Shown here piece by piece: positions 45,367 to 56,319 of a stretch of DNA of 64,000 nucleotides (positions are counted from its first letter, which is position 1; the number at the start of each line of letters is the position of its first letter). Origin of the DNA: Coprinellus micaceus (Eukaryota; Basidiomycota; Agaricomycetes; Agaricales; Psathyrellaceae); the NCBI GenBank assembly GCA_951394405.1, contig OX596338.1:62001-126000 (forward strand), written 5' to 3'. The position numbers and the translations under genes are program-made. The notes under the pieces were generated by a model, which saw only the letters and a list, made by a program, of their open reading frames with translations, searched no databases and was not told where the DNA came from.

Positions 45367-47369
45367 TCAGTGGGTGTTTGTCTGGCGGCCCTCGCCCACA
45401 GGGGGTCTCGTGTTTGGGTGCGCGGGGGACGCCGGTTGAGATACGGATACATCCGCGGCATTACCAGCAGTCGGCTCTCTCCCCGCTTCTGTATTGGTCA
45501 TGAGGTCGGAGAGGTGGAAGGGCTGACCCATCTTCTCTCTAAGCCCCTCTCTTCCGGTCAACCTAGTAGGAGAGCGCATGAGTAAGTTTAATCTTTGATT
45601 CGCTACTGGTTGAACTCACATGCTGACCACCGAAATGACGTACACTGTAAACAGACGAGTGAGTTGCATTCGGGGTCGGTGGGGAACGTCAGGTGCAAGT
45701 GCATCCGGGAACGAGTGAGAGGACGTACCATGGGTGTTGGCTGAGAAAGGAATGAGGCTTTGGGTGAGACGGTACGGAGTAAGGTCAGATGAGCAAAGTC
45801 AATGAAGGCCGCTTACTCACTAATACATAGTCCCCGAAGCCAACTGGAACTACCGTGGGGCTTCGTTAGTAAATCGGGACATGGGGCACCGATAGAGACC
45901 CTACCAATAGGACACTCGAAAGGGCTAGAAGACTACCCAGACTCATCAGCAACGACGAACTCAACTCCGTCAAAGTCGACGAACCTAGTGACAATACCGC
46001 GATTGATCGTGTACACGGCGATTTCGTGAAGGAGGTTCTTTGCCCTGTAGGGGTGCGATCGCTCAGAGACCAAATTGAAGCGGAGCGCCGGTTAAACTCA
46101 CCTCCGAGTGCTATCCAAACACGTCCGCAATATGAGGACTAAGCCTGCTGTGATGAAGATGTCGCACGCCGCCGAGGCGAATCCGTGGATGTACACAGAT
46201 TTCTGCCAGAAATAAATAAGTGGTAGCTCTTTCATTTCAACGGAAACACTTACAACAGCGTAGTATGCGTTCATTTTGGTAAAGGTCTTGGCACGTGCCC
46301 TGAGAGCGAGAGCGGATTCAGTGCACCCCAAGGGAGGACAGTTGCACAGAACTTACAATATCGCTACCTGAACTGGATAGCTCGCATCAGGTTCTGTCTC
46401 AATATTTGCGAGAGACACTGGTGAGGGCGTCTGACTCACACAGTCCTCCCCCTACTTGCGTCAGAGCAAGGCCCAGCTGCGGTGGATGAGCTTGGGGTAC
46501 AACGTAAATGTTACAATTGTCACTCACAATCGGGACTACTGAATAGCGTAGAGGGCTATTCAAATTTCTACCCACTGGGTGGAAGGTGCCGTAAATCGAT
46601 CGGTCACCAGAAAGAGGCCTGACGAACCTTTCCAAATTCGAGCAGCGTAAAATCTATTGAAAATGAGATTGACGACGGTGTAGCTTCATAACAACAGAGG
46701 TGTTCCCTACAGCTGGGCAGCGAAAGCCGTCAAAACCTAATTGGCGTTATAACAAGGTCAAGTCGTCGAGTATGTGGTGGCACTCACTATGCACGCTATT
46801 CGGCCCTGGTACAAGTCACAGTCCAGGGAGTCAGTTATAGTCGGGAGAAAGGTCAGTCATGCAGCATGTACCGTTATCGATCTAGCCGAGGATAGGGATG
46901 TCAGATCCCACATTAATCCTCAACGTCTAGACTACGCACGCGTATATATGAGTGCTGCGCTCCGGTACGTCGTTTTCGAGCACGAAGAACCGGTACATTT
47001 GGTCATTTGCGAAGGCAGCCTCCAGCACGGATAGGATCCCGAGCGCCCACACGAGAAGTTTGGTGGAGAGTGGGTCGTTTTGTGAGTGCGACGAGAGGTA
47101 GCGTATAACAAGAAACTGAGGCGATCATGGAGTGGAATCGGTAAGAGGAGTACCTTAATCTTTCGTAGGTAGAGGGGGTACGCACCAAGGCGACCCCAAA
47201 AAGCCTGCGAATGGCACAACTAGGGGATTAGCACAAGGAAGGATTGCAGAGGAAAGAATGGCCCGCACATGGTTGTCACAACTGTGGCAAGCATTTGGCC
47301 GCCCGCCCAGTGCTGGAACGGGGGCTTGGCCCACGTCGTGGCTACTGTTCTTCGCGAGATCGATTCCAT
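45367..47369 (-). CDS. DUF6534-type membrane protein, copy 1
   Basis: Minus-strand exons follow the order of this basidiomycete family. The start is MESISRRTVATTWAKP then HWAGGQM (47,369). Next come LFGVAL, FLVIRYLSSHSQNDPLSTKLLVWALGILSVLEAAFANDQMYRFFVLEND, RFYAARIWK (46,650), an SPLRYSVV helix, and the core KSVYIHGFASAACDIFITAGLVLILR (about 46,200). Then AKNLLHEIAVYTINRGIVTR follows, and a C-terminal LTGREGLREKMGQPFHLSDLM (45,540). The layout predicts about seven membrane helices and a cytoplasmic tail. Role unknown; receptor-like topology. I checked most but not all splice phases, so a hidden lesion is possible. Paralogue at 56.3-58.4 kb has the same exons. Confidence 0.65.
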
Positions 47370-48339
47370 GGCGGGCAGTCTGAGCAAAGATATGGGGAAG
47401 ACGCGATGGCCTCAGGGGCAGAAGAGGATCAGTAGAGTCTCGTACACCAGCGAAGGCTCGAGGTAACGGGAGTAGAAAAGAATCAGAGTGCGGAAGCCGG
47501 TGTCCAAAGGTTCACTGGTAGTATATATGTAGTGACCTATGGCTATCATTACCATGACATCTTGTGGACATACCCTGTCCGAATGTCACAAGTAATTTCG
47601 AGCAACCAATTCATTCGAGAACCGAAATAGAACTCCAGCTGGTGGAGATATGTGCTGGCCAGTGCGTCCACCCTGCAGGGGAAAGGAGATCTCCAGAGTC
47701 CGCAGAGTTTTGATGCGGCCCCGCCTAGTATTCCCAACCCAATCGCACTCCTCGAGAGAAAAGGCGAGCCAATGCTACTTTGGCAGGAGGGCGCTTCGAC
47801 TTCAGACCCTGAATGCTGTATGCCGCTCTCGGTTTCATCGCGCTCCAAGTGACATTAGGTCCAAGTGGGGTCGACAGGGAGGTTCTATTCTCTCTCTCAC
47901 GGGGAGGTAAGCGTTCCATTTCTCATTCCCGCCCTACCAACCGCATTCATCAGCGTTGCGTAGCAGATAGTATTTACAGCCGAGTATACTACTCACAGTC
48001 GACGCAGCGCCTGGCCCGCAGTCGCTTGACTGAATGGCTCAGCACGGGCTGCTGGGAGATTCTGGTGAGTATCATTATGGGATCCTTGCGTGTTGTGGCC
48101 AAGTTGTGGCTTGCCCATACCTGGGACTATTAGCGGGAAGAGTGCTTGAACTGAATTGTTGCCGTACTCTTCCAAGTCGCCGCTGCTGCAGGGACGACAT
48201 CGAAGGCGATGGACGGGCGGCGATAAGCGCTCGCTCGCGCATCTTGGTTCTCGTCACCTTCCGATTATAACAGGGCCAAAGTCGATCCTGATTCTTGCTA
48301 GCCGCAACGAGGCTCGACGGCGTTCTAACCTTCGACCAC
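47370..48339. other. Intergenic, no supportable gene
   Basis: Only short overlapping open frames on both strands. Nothing recognised. Confidence 0.4.
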
Positions 48340-49400
48340 CATGAATGCTTACCAACCTTTCCCCTTCTTGCATTATCTCCTCACGACCTGTATCCAGAAG
48401 TTCTGGCCAATAACCTCCGCGACGTCGACGTCCCGTGCGAGATTTGGATGGAGACGCCGAGCTCCTCGACGGTATCGAGGCTCTTTCACATTCATCGGTG
48501 CGTAAGGGTCCATGATATCTCCTTGATCAAAGCATGACACCGAAGCCTGAATCCAAGTTGGATCTGTTAGACGTGCAAGACTATCCACTCGTTTATATCC
48601 TCAAGATCGTCATGGACTCGAGTCCTCCAGTCCGTGTGCCGCCGATACGGTGTGTTCCCGTCGACCTTCCCTGTGGATACCATATCGACTTCTGAGATCA
48701 AGAATGCGGCGTTGGGGCCAACGTTTCCCTTCCACGTTCACCCAGTGGCCGTACTACAGGTCCCCATGGGGTGGGTTGCAACCGTCGGACGGCATTCGCT
48801 GTAGTCAAGTCCTTGGACTCGTTCCAGGAGGAAGGTTCCTTCTTACGTTCTCCTGTGATTTCGTGACCATTACTCTCTGGGATTTGGGATTTCCCAGGAA
48901 TGGAGGCGCTTCTCCATCAAGCCGTCTAGCGAGAGCCCTGCCTTCGCTGGTGTCCCGTCTCTTCGAATTGTGAACCAGAAGGGTGATATGGGGCCTCCTT
49001 TGGTTCGAGGGAATCATGTAATACTCTCTTATCGTCAGTCTGCGGTTCTTTTGGGCTATAGCGAAAGGCGCACGACGTGCTGGACAGTTCCTCGGGCTGG
49101 TCCAGGCGCAGTATCGCCGAGAATTCAGGTAAGCATTGGTCCGTGGTCGAGGAGCCTGGCGTTAATAAGAACGCTCCGCAGATCGAGGCTACCTGGTGAG
49201 ACGCCCCAGTCAAGCCAAAAATATATCGCGCCGCTCGATGCACGAGACAGCGATCCCCGGCGAGTCGCAATGGATGAGTTTAGGTCAAGGACATGATCCC
49301 CAGTGGATATTTTTCCTCTGAAGACGCCGAAGGGGGAACTTCAGCCTCTCGCGGGTTGTACCTCGGGCAGATTACTCGACGGGGAGAGGCACTGTGGTCT
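48340..49400 (+). pseudogene. F-box-family pseudogene, A subtype, internally deleted
   Basis: It begins with a clear copy of the F-box exon (DVDVPCEIWME near 48,430), but the frame is broken straight after. The second exon (48,600-48,900) runs to LWDLGFP and then jumps directly into the third-exon block SSSESPAFAGV, losing the exon end and intron. Further on, the exon carrying the LCPxAMNPIGIN and LQPIS blocks is missing: the sequence passes from the intron after 49,128 to the final PVDIFPLKTPKGELQPLAG block at 49,300. Multiple deletions; not a functional gene. Confidence 0.75.
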
Positions 49401-49976
49401 AGAGGGGTTAATCGTTGTGACGACCTTGTTGATTGTCTCCCTTGATAAGATAATTACACTACGGCTTCTCGCTCGTTTATATCTGGCGTACTTTCTTAAC
49501 GCTCCTGTCACTCATCATGATCGGGCGGGAAATCTCATATTGGGGCGAAGTGAGTTACATTCAGTTGATGAAAGCCGATGTGAATGTGCGCCAGGTATGT
49601 GGGTATTAGGTTGCGTTATAATTAGGGGAGGGTCTAAACTCCTGGTCGCTATCGGTCGATTGTTTGCTACAGCGGTTTAATGAAACACGATGGGTCTTTC
49701 CAACGACATACAGAGCCTGGTCATCTCCGACACACCTTCTGGGTAGCATAACCCTGTGGCGAAGCCTGGTCGGCCGTTGACATTTCCGACGCTCCGGGAG
49801 AGGCTGACGGTGTATCCTCACGTGCGGAATAAGCGCCCGTCCGCGAATCTCGGTATTGGGCCGCCTTGAGGTCCTAACACGACCAAAGTTGGTTTTGGTT
49901 CCCGAGTCAGGTCCGGCGAACCTCTATTTATTCCTGTTTCGGTAGCCATGAGCAGACACCAAGCACCTCCCCATCC
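49401..49976. other. Intergenic / upstream region of the F-box-family gene at 49,977
   Basis: No gene seen. Contains degraded sequence similar to that preceding the other A-subtype copies (for example the aagcgcccg...ctaacacg(a/g)ccaaagt stretch). Confidence 0.4.
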
Positions 49977-51692
49977 ATGCATGACATCTTGCGTCTGGAC
50001 CATGGTAATAGTCTCCCACCAGCACCACCAACGGTCAACCCCAGTAACCTGGAGGGGGACCTCGACCCCGTCGACGTCCTGTCACTGTCATTGGTACGCT
50101 GACCTCCCTTGCTATGATGCTCAATCCAGGACTTATCAATGTCTCGTTAAAGACATGTAAAACGATCCGCACCTTTCTCTCATCCCGAGCGATGTGGAGG
50201 AGGGTTCTTCAGGTCGTGTGTCACCGATACGGAGTATTTCCGCCGTCCTTCCCAATGAAGGCCATGTCCACTTCTCAAATCAAGAATGCGGCGATGAGAC
50301 CCGGTCGATGGGGGGAGCGCATTCCTTACAAGTACAAATGCTGGCCGTTCTACAGGCTACCGTGGGCTCGTTCTCTGATGCCCGTGCGCATTCACATTGG
50401 TGAGTTTGTGAGCCTCATCCCAGGGGGGAGGTTCCTCGTCATGACCTCCCGCGGCGGGGGTCTCGCTCTCCCTACCGTTGCCCTTTGGGATTTAGGAGTC
50501 CAGGGGAGCGACGCGGACTCCACTGTTCCAAAGATCGTCGACTCCTACCCTATGAATCACGACGGGAGCCCTGTTCAATGCGCCGTCTGCGCTGCTTCCA
50601 AGAACTCGCTGACCGTCTTGGTCGTGATGAGAATTGGCGGTGGCGAGCATTTGTGAGTCCCATTCGAAACGCCTTTAATAAAGCCCGGCGGTGATATATG
50701 TTGTCGGTTAGGGCCAAGGTTCTTCGAGTCACACCGGGAAGTAAGAACCCTTCCTTCGCTGAAGTCGCGTCCCTTAAAATCATTGCTCAAGAAGCCGCTC
50801 TCGACCCGCCGCTGATTCGAGGGAATCACGTCATTCTCTCTTCCAAGCAATCTCTTGTCCTGTGGGACTATGCAGGCGCACGAGCAGCTAGTTGGAAAAC
50901 TCCTCATGTCACCGCTCTTTCACCTATGCCCAATGTAAGGCACTATCCGTTCACTTCCCGCAACGTCTCTTACGTTAATTTGGATATACGTAGATGTGCC
51001 TTCCAGATCCGCGACTTCTCGTCTGTAGCACGGGGTGCACTCTGGTGGGATGGAGCTTACCGTCGTCAAAGCTCGAAATGATTGCGGTGCTGGGGCCGGT
51101 GGAAATTGGAGGAGACTCCGTTCAGACAACACCCACTTTATGGCCCGACTTCGTGCATGCCTTCCCTTGGAGCTCCCAACAAACCTCCCAGTTCACCATC
51201 GTTCCAAACCTGTGCCCAACACCGGTGAACCCCGTTACGATCAACGTCCAACTCACTTCCAGCGCCATCTTTCGATATCACATCGTTCTCGATCTGTCTC
51301 CGTCAACTAGCGGACACAGCGTATCGTTCCACCTCCAGCCGGTTTCCATCGGTGCGATCCCTGGGACGAGTCCAAACCCACCAATCGCCGACTGCTTCGG
51401 AAATGGGGTTGTCTGGACGCCGGACACCTCGGCCAGGACAACAGAGACGCGAGGAAGGCTGAACGTTTATCGAGCATATCCCTATAGGGAAGATAACGAC
51501 TCTCGGCATACCAGACCCTCAGACTTCGAGTCTAGAATATACCCTGGAGAGATTCTGCCTCTCAGGAAACCGGAAGCGACATTGTATCCCCTCGCAGCGT
51601 GCGCCTTGTCGGGGCGCATTTTATACGGGGAGTCTCGGCTTTCTAGTGTTCTCTTCCATCCTTTGCATGCTTGTGTTGATTACCTTCCTTGA
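49977..51692 (+). CDS. F-box-family protein, A subtype, intact frame (512 aa), shortened F-box
   Basis: Four exons (49977-50093, 50153-50652, 50712-50934, 50994-51692) close exactly to 512 residues. The F-box helix 1 region (PCEIWMEIA in the copy at 42.6 kb) is missing. Exon 1 passes from Pro-rich sequence straight to LDPVDVLSLSL, which then joins TCKTIRTFLSSRAMWRRVLQVVCHRYGVFPPSFP. The rest is intact: FVSLIPGGRFLVM, TVALWDLG, AVCAASKNSLTVLVVM, NHVILSSKQSLVLWDY, CSTGCTLVGWSLPSSKLEMI, LCPTPVNPVTINVQL, FHLQPVSIG, LPLRKPEATLYPLAACALSGRILYG. These blocks suggest WD-like beta blades. Possibly no longer binds Skp1. Convergent with the next gene (316 bp apart). Confidence 0.8.
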
Positions 51693-52007
51693 TTTGACCC
51701 CATTTCTTATCGTTTCGGCCCTGCGCTTCCTTCTTGGGCTCACGTCTAATACTTCTTGGCCCTTTCCTAGTGCTACCACGGTTGTTACCAAGTTTCAGTC
51801 GTACCTTCCTGATTATATATTTCATCAAGTAGGGGATCGTAAGCCCCGGCGCCGATCCCCTATTAGTAACTGGGACCGCCATGACCCACGAGTTCCTAGT
51901 AGGTGGATATTTAGGTCTTGTTGATATACCCTTCGTTCTGCAGATATATTGTGCATATAAATAATTTATTGGAGCTAGGAGCTACCCAATGGTCGCCCGG
52001 GCTCTGG

Positions 52008-53765
52008 TCAAGCCAGACAGGGAAGGTAGTCTGCGCACAACATAGGCTGTCCCTCGCGCATATCCATACCAGGCTGACACACCACACGCCCAGAGAACGC
52101 GCACGCAGCCCTCGGAAACGCCTGTATAAGAGGCACAAGTTTCAGCGGAGAACCATCTGCTGCTTCTCCAAGCGCCTGCCTCCTCCGGTTGGGTAGAAAC
52201 GATTGGTCGGCTGGGCTGTATGCGTAGAAGGGAGGCTCGTGCAGATTCGTTCTTGAGTTTCCAAACTCGAGACACATCGGCGTCGACAGTTCTCCGTTCG
52301 GGAAAAATAACCCGGAAGGGAAATGCCCAGTGGAGACCGGCGTCAAGGTGAGATGACATCCTCCGGACTCAGAGCTATTGACGGAGAGCTCGAATCTGAT
52401 TACCGCCCTTCCATGGATCCCTCCTTTCCACGTTGAGTAGAACAAATCGAACAGCAAGGTGCTTGGTAGTGCGGAGCTTGGTAGTCTGAACGTCGAGATT
52501 TCATGGGGTTGGGCATACATGAACCATGAGGGAGTAAGAAACGCGTGCGGTCGAAGATTGCAATGTCCTGTTGAACGAGCAGCACTGAGCGGCAGCAACT
52601 CCAGCCTTGAAACGTCCCAAACTTGGATCGCGGAAGAGGTCATCTCTATCACATATCGATCCATAAGGACGATCGTCTGTGTGGATCAAAGCGTGTCAGG
52701 GTCAGTCTCGAGCGTGGTGAGAGGCGAGGAACGAACCCGATCTGCGCCCTCGAATTCATCAGAGAGTTGATTGAAGCTCCACGAGATAAAATGACGCGTG
52801 CCATAGTTCCAGAGGTGATAGCCCTCGGGGTAGGACAGGAGCACCTGTTCATCCTGAATTCGCACGTGAATCTGACCGACGCTAGAAACGTCGGTCGACC
52901 CAAGCTCCACAAAGGTTTTGTCATCAGTGTCCAGGGAAATCCCCAGGATTACGATTCTGGTCATCGGGTTATAGAAGTCAGAGTCGCATGGTATGGTCGT
53001 ACTTGATCAGAAACTCACTGGGTACGCTGTGAGGAGGGTCTCAGGTACGTCACCGCAATTCGTAGCGAGCTCTCTCCAATGACTGATACGTCCATAGCGC
53101 ACTGTAGTCCCTGCGTCGGCTCCAATACCTCGGAAACCACTTCATGATCTGCTACGCGGGCGATCTGCGCGAACGAGATGTCTCCAGGGGTTCCCAAATC
53201 CCACAGGACGATCGTTGCCTTGAATTCTGCAGCGTCCCCATGCTGAACTCCGACCGTTCCGTGCTGGATGTTTAGGGAAAGCATGAATCTTCCCCCCGGG
53301 ACCAAGTGTACGTCGCCCTTCAATGGCAGTATGTCGAGCTCCCTGAGAAGCTTGGGGTGCAGCCGTTTCGCGCTGGGCAGCTCGGCATGTGGTATGCTCT
53401 TCGTCTCAACGATCCGTTGCCAGAGCAGTGGTCCTGCAGCAGCATGCTGCAGCTCTTGAACGTTCATAGCGGGGATAGAGTAGGCTGGAATGAATGGACC
53501 CAGTCGCCAGATGATGGACCGCAGAATTCGGATCCAGATCGATTTCCCCGTCAAGAGTGAGTGGAGCGCTCGACAAGTCTAAATCGAGGATTTGGTCAAG
53601 TCTGCGCCTATCATTGGGCGATAGCCTCACCTCAGAAAGCGCGATGGCGTCTAAGGGGTCCAGATCCACCGCGATCTCTATCCATAAGTCCCCTGGGAGG
53701 TAGAGGTCGTCAAAAGATAGATCAGGCCCAGAGGGGGACGAGGGAGGATGTGCGGATCCGACCAT
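52008..53765 (-). CDS. F-box-family protein, D subtype (527 aa)
   Basis: Four exons (53765-53631, 53578-53019, 52956-52737, 52676-52008) close exactly to 527 residues. F-box: LPGDLWIEIAVDLDPLDAIALSE then TCRALHSLLTGKSIWIRILRSIIWRLGPFIPAYS. Blade-like blocks follow: VHLVPGGRFMLSL, ATIVLWDLGTPGD, QVLLSYPEGYHLWNYG, AIQVWDVSRLELLPL, LFDLFYSTWKGGIHGRAVIRFEL, LVPLIQAFPRAACAFSGRVV. Presumed SCF substrate adaptor; target unknown. No lesions. Divergently paired with its close paralogue at 54,292; the two are an inverted duplicate. The open frame extends upstream over the shared promoter, but the ATG at 53,765 gives the length matching the paralogue. Confidence 0.85.
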
Positions 53766-54291
53766 CGGGTACACGTAATTCCAGGTCAAAGGCGCTTTGA
53801 GGCTCGGTGACAGTTCGAATGTTTTAGGACAACCTTTGCGGCTATTATGAACTGGGGTCGCAAACATACAGACTGTCCCAGACCCGAGCGAGCAAACCCC
53901 CACTGCGTTTATCCAAGTAAGTCCTTCAGCGCTCGGTTTTGTATATTTCGGGCAGGATCTCCCGTTTGGGGACAAATAACGGGACAGGTGAAGTAGGACC
54001 CAGGACAATATCGCCGAACGACCGCCATGAACTTCTTCTCTCCTGGCCCGTATGGATACTGAGTAGTGAGGATGGATTGCTCTTCGAAAGCAGCATGGAG
54101 AGCTTTGGTTTTCTGGTGCCTTGAATGGGCGTCCTCCCCAGATTAACTTGACTGTGCGTGCCAGCGGAGATTTTAAATAGTAAGCGCCCGGCCCGAGTGT
54201 ATTGCTGGGGCTTGACATCAATGCAAGCACAAACTCAAGACCAAACGTTTGAGGCATCAAAGAGCCTCGAGGCATCTTTATCTTGAACTGC
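53766..54291. promoter_or_regulatory. Shared promoter of the divergent F-box pair
   Basis: 526 bp separating two head-to-head paralogues. A TTTAAATAG element lies at 54,172. There is no other gene; a long minus-strand frame across it is a by-product. Confidence 0.5.
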
Positions 54292-56031
54292 ATGGATTCG
54301 ATCACTCAATCTACGCGCATTCTTCCCTCACTCCCCGCCCTCCCGTTCGGCGACCCACACGTCCCAGGTGACCTATGGATCGAAATCGCAGTGAAGCTAG
54401 ACCCTCTGGACGTCCTCATCCTAGCCAAGGTGAGGCTTGTCCATGATCAAGGGAACTGCCGCAGCGACCTAACACATGCACATTGCAGACTTGTCGAACG
54501 CTCCACTCTCTCCTCACAGAGAAATCAGTGTGGATACGAGTTCTGCGCTCGCTCATGCAGCGGTTGGGCTCGTTCATCCCATCATACTCCCCCAGCTCTA
54601 TGAGTGTCGAAGAGCTGCAACGCGCTGCTGCGGGGCCTCAGCGCTGGCGAAGAATAGGGCAAACGGCGGACATACCACACATGGTCCCGGCGACCCCCGC
54701 AAGGCTCGTCCCAAAGTCGCTGCGTAAATGGGGCATGCCGGTCAGCGATGTCCAGTTGGTACCCGGTGGACGGTTTGCGGTTACCCGAACAATGGAGTAC
54801 AGCGCTGGGAATGGGACAGCTTCTCAAGGAACAGTTACCCTTTGGGATCTGGGGCCCCCTGGGGTTACTGAGCAGGTGCCGATGTCTCAAGTTGCAGATT
54901 GTGACCTCACATCCGAGGTCGTTCACCAGGCGCCAAGTCCCGAAGGTGGAACTAAGGTTTCCGTCCCTTGGGAGAGCTTGATACGGGTCGCAGTGTGGTG
55001 GTCGCCGTCACGCCAATATATTCGGTGCGTTCGCTTCGAGGAAATCTTGCATCTTGAAGCTAACCCTTGGAAAACCGACTAGAACCCTCGTCCTACAAAT
55101 GTCATTGGATGGTGACGACCACAGCTTCGTTGAAGTTGGGCATTTGGACACCCCTAAGAGTGATCTCCCCACCATAGGCTCTTTGCGACTCCACGGGGAC
55201 CACGCGCTTCTTTTCTGTTCCCCAGTGTACCGCCTATGGAACTACGCCACCCACCAATGCTGCTCGTGGAGGTTCAGCGACCCCCAAGGCGGTGATAATC
55301 GCTATCGGTCGGACATGGTTCGTTTCTCACTTGCCCTGCACTTTCGAGGTACTATACTTACAGGCATGTTCCAGACAATTGACCTGAGGGACCGATATGT
55401 CATCGTGGCAACCCCTCTCTCGATCCGAGTCTGGGATATATCGCTTTTGGAGTTCCTCCCATTGAGCGATGATCGCTGTGTGGATGCCCGCCATTTGTCA
55501 CCGCATGCCACCCTATCTTCACCATGTCCTCTGCTTTCTCAACCACTATTAATGTCGACTGTCGGCGCCCCGCACTACGCCCCTCCGAATTCCGTGCAGT
55601 TCGACCTCTTCTACTTCACTTGGCGAGGTGATCTTCAAGGGAAAGCCGTCATCCGATACGAGCTTGCGATAACCCGGCTCGAGTCAACGCAGCACCAGCT
55701 CTCCCTGATACCTCTTGCCGCTGGCCATCTCCCGTCGGTTCAATACGTCACAAATGGGGAGGATTTGCCTGGAATAGCATTTGAGTTCACCGAGGTATTA
55801 GGGAATGAATTTGAAGGAGGTCGGGGGTACCTGTATAGTCCGATCAACACAACCTTTCCCGAGACCACTCTAGATGCATTTCGAGAAGCTGGGGAACGGT
55901 CCCCAGTCACGATGGTGCTACTCTATGATGGGGTCCCGATGTCATCATGCGCGTTCTCTGGACGAATGCTGTATCAGCCCCGTCTCCCCACACGAGGGGA
56001 GCAGCATCTCTTTTGCGCAGACTATCTGTGA
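54292..56031 (+). CDS. F-box-family protein, D subtype (521 aa)
   Basis: Four exons (54292-54429, 54489-55024, 55083-55317, 55375-56031) close exactly to 521 residues. F-box VPGDLWIEIAVKLDPLDVLILAK joins TCRTLHSLLTEKSVWIRVLRSLMQRLGSFIPSYS. Later blocks are DVQLVPGGRFAVTR, GTVTLWDLGPPGV, HALLFCSPVYRLWNYA, SIRVWDISLLEFLPL, QFDLFYFTWRGDLQGKAVIRYELAI, LAAGHLPSVQYVTNGEDLPGIAFEF and SSCAFSGRMLYQ, ending CADYL. The WD-type phrases at regular spacing suggest a beta-propeller after the F-box. Presumed SCF adaptor. Start: the ATG at 54,292 gives the best match in length to the sister gene. Confidence 0.85.
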
Positions 56032-56319
56032 AAGGAGCCACAAGTCACCTTCGGGTGTTTGCCTCAATCCCGTTCGTCCTAGATTCCCACACATCTCATC
56101 TTCACCCACCATAACATACCCTACACGTTGCGCTGGCATTCTGGGTAGGATACATACAGCATTATCCGCACGGACAGTAGTCTTCCAGTCGTAATACCGA
56201 CTTATTTTATGACTAATTCCTGGCTAACATATGTCGCGCGCTCTATTTCTACCAAAGCCCACCGCCCCGAAGTCCAATACCACAAATACTAGCCCAGCCA
56301 AGGTCAACAGTTCGACGGC

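Noticed and set aside
53800..54305. Upstream extension of the minus-strand F-box gene across the divergent promoter
   Set aside because: The sister gene has no such extension, and the extended sequence is partly antisense to the sister's first exon.
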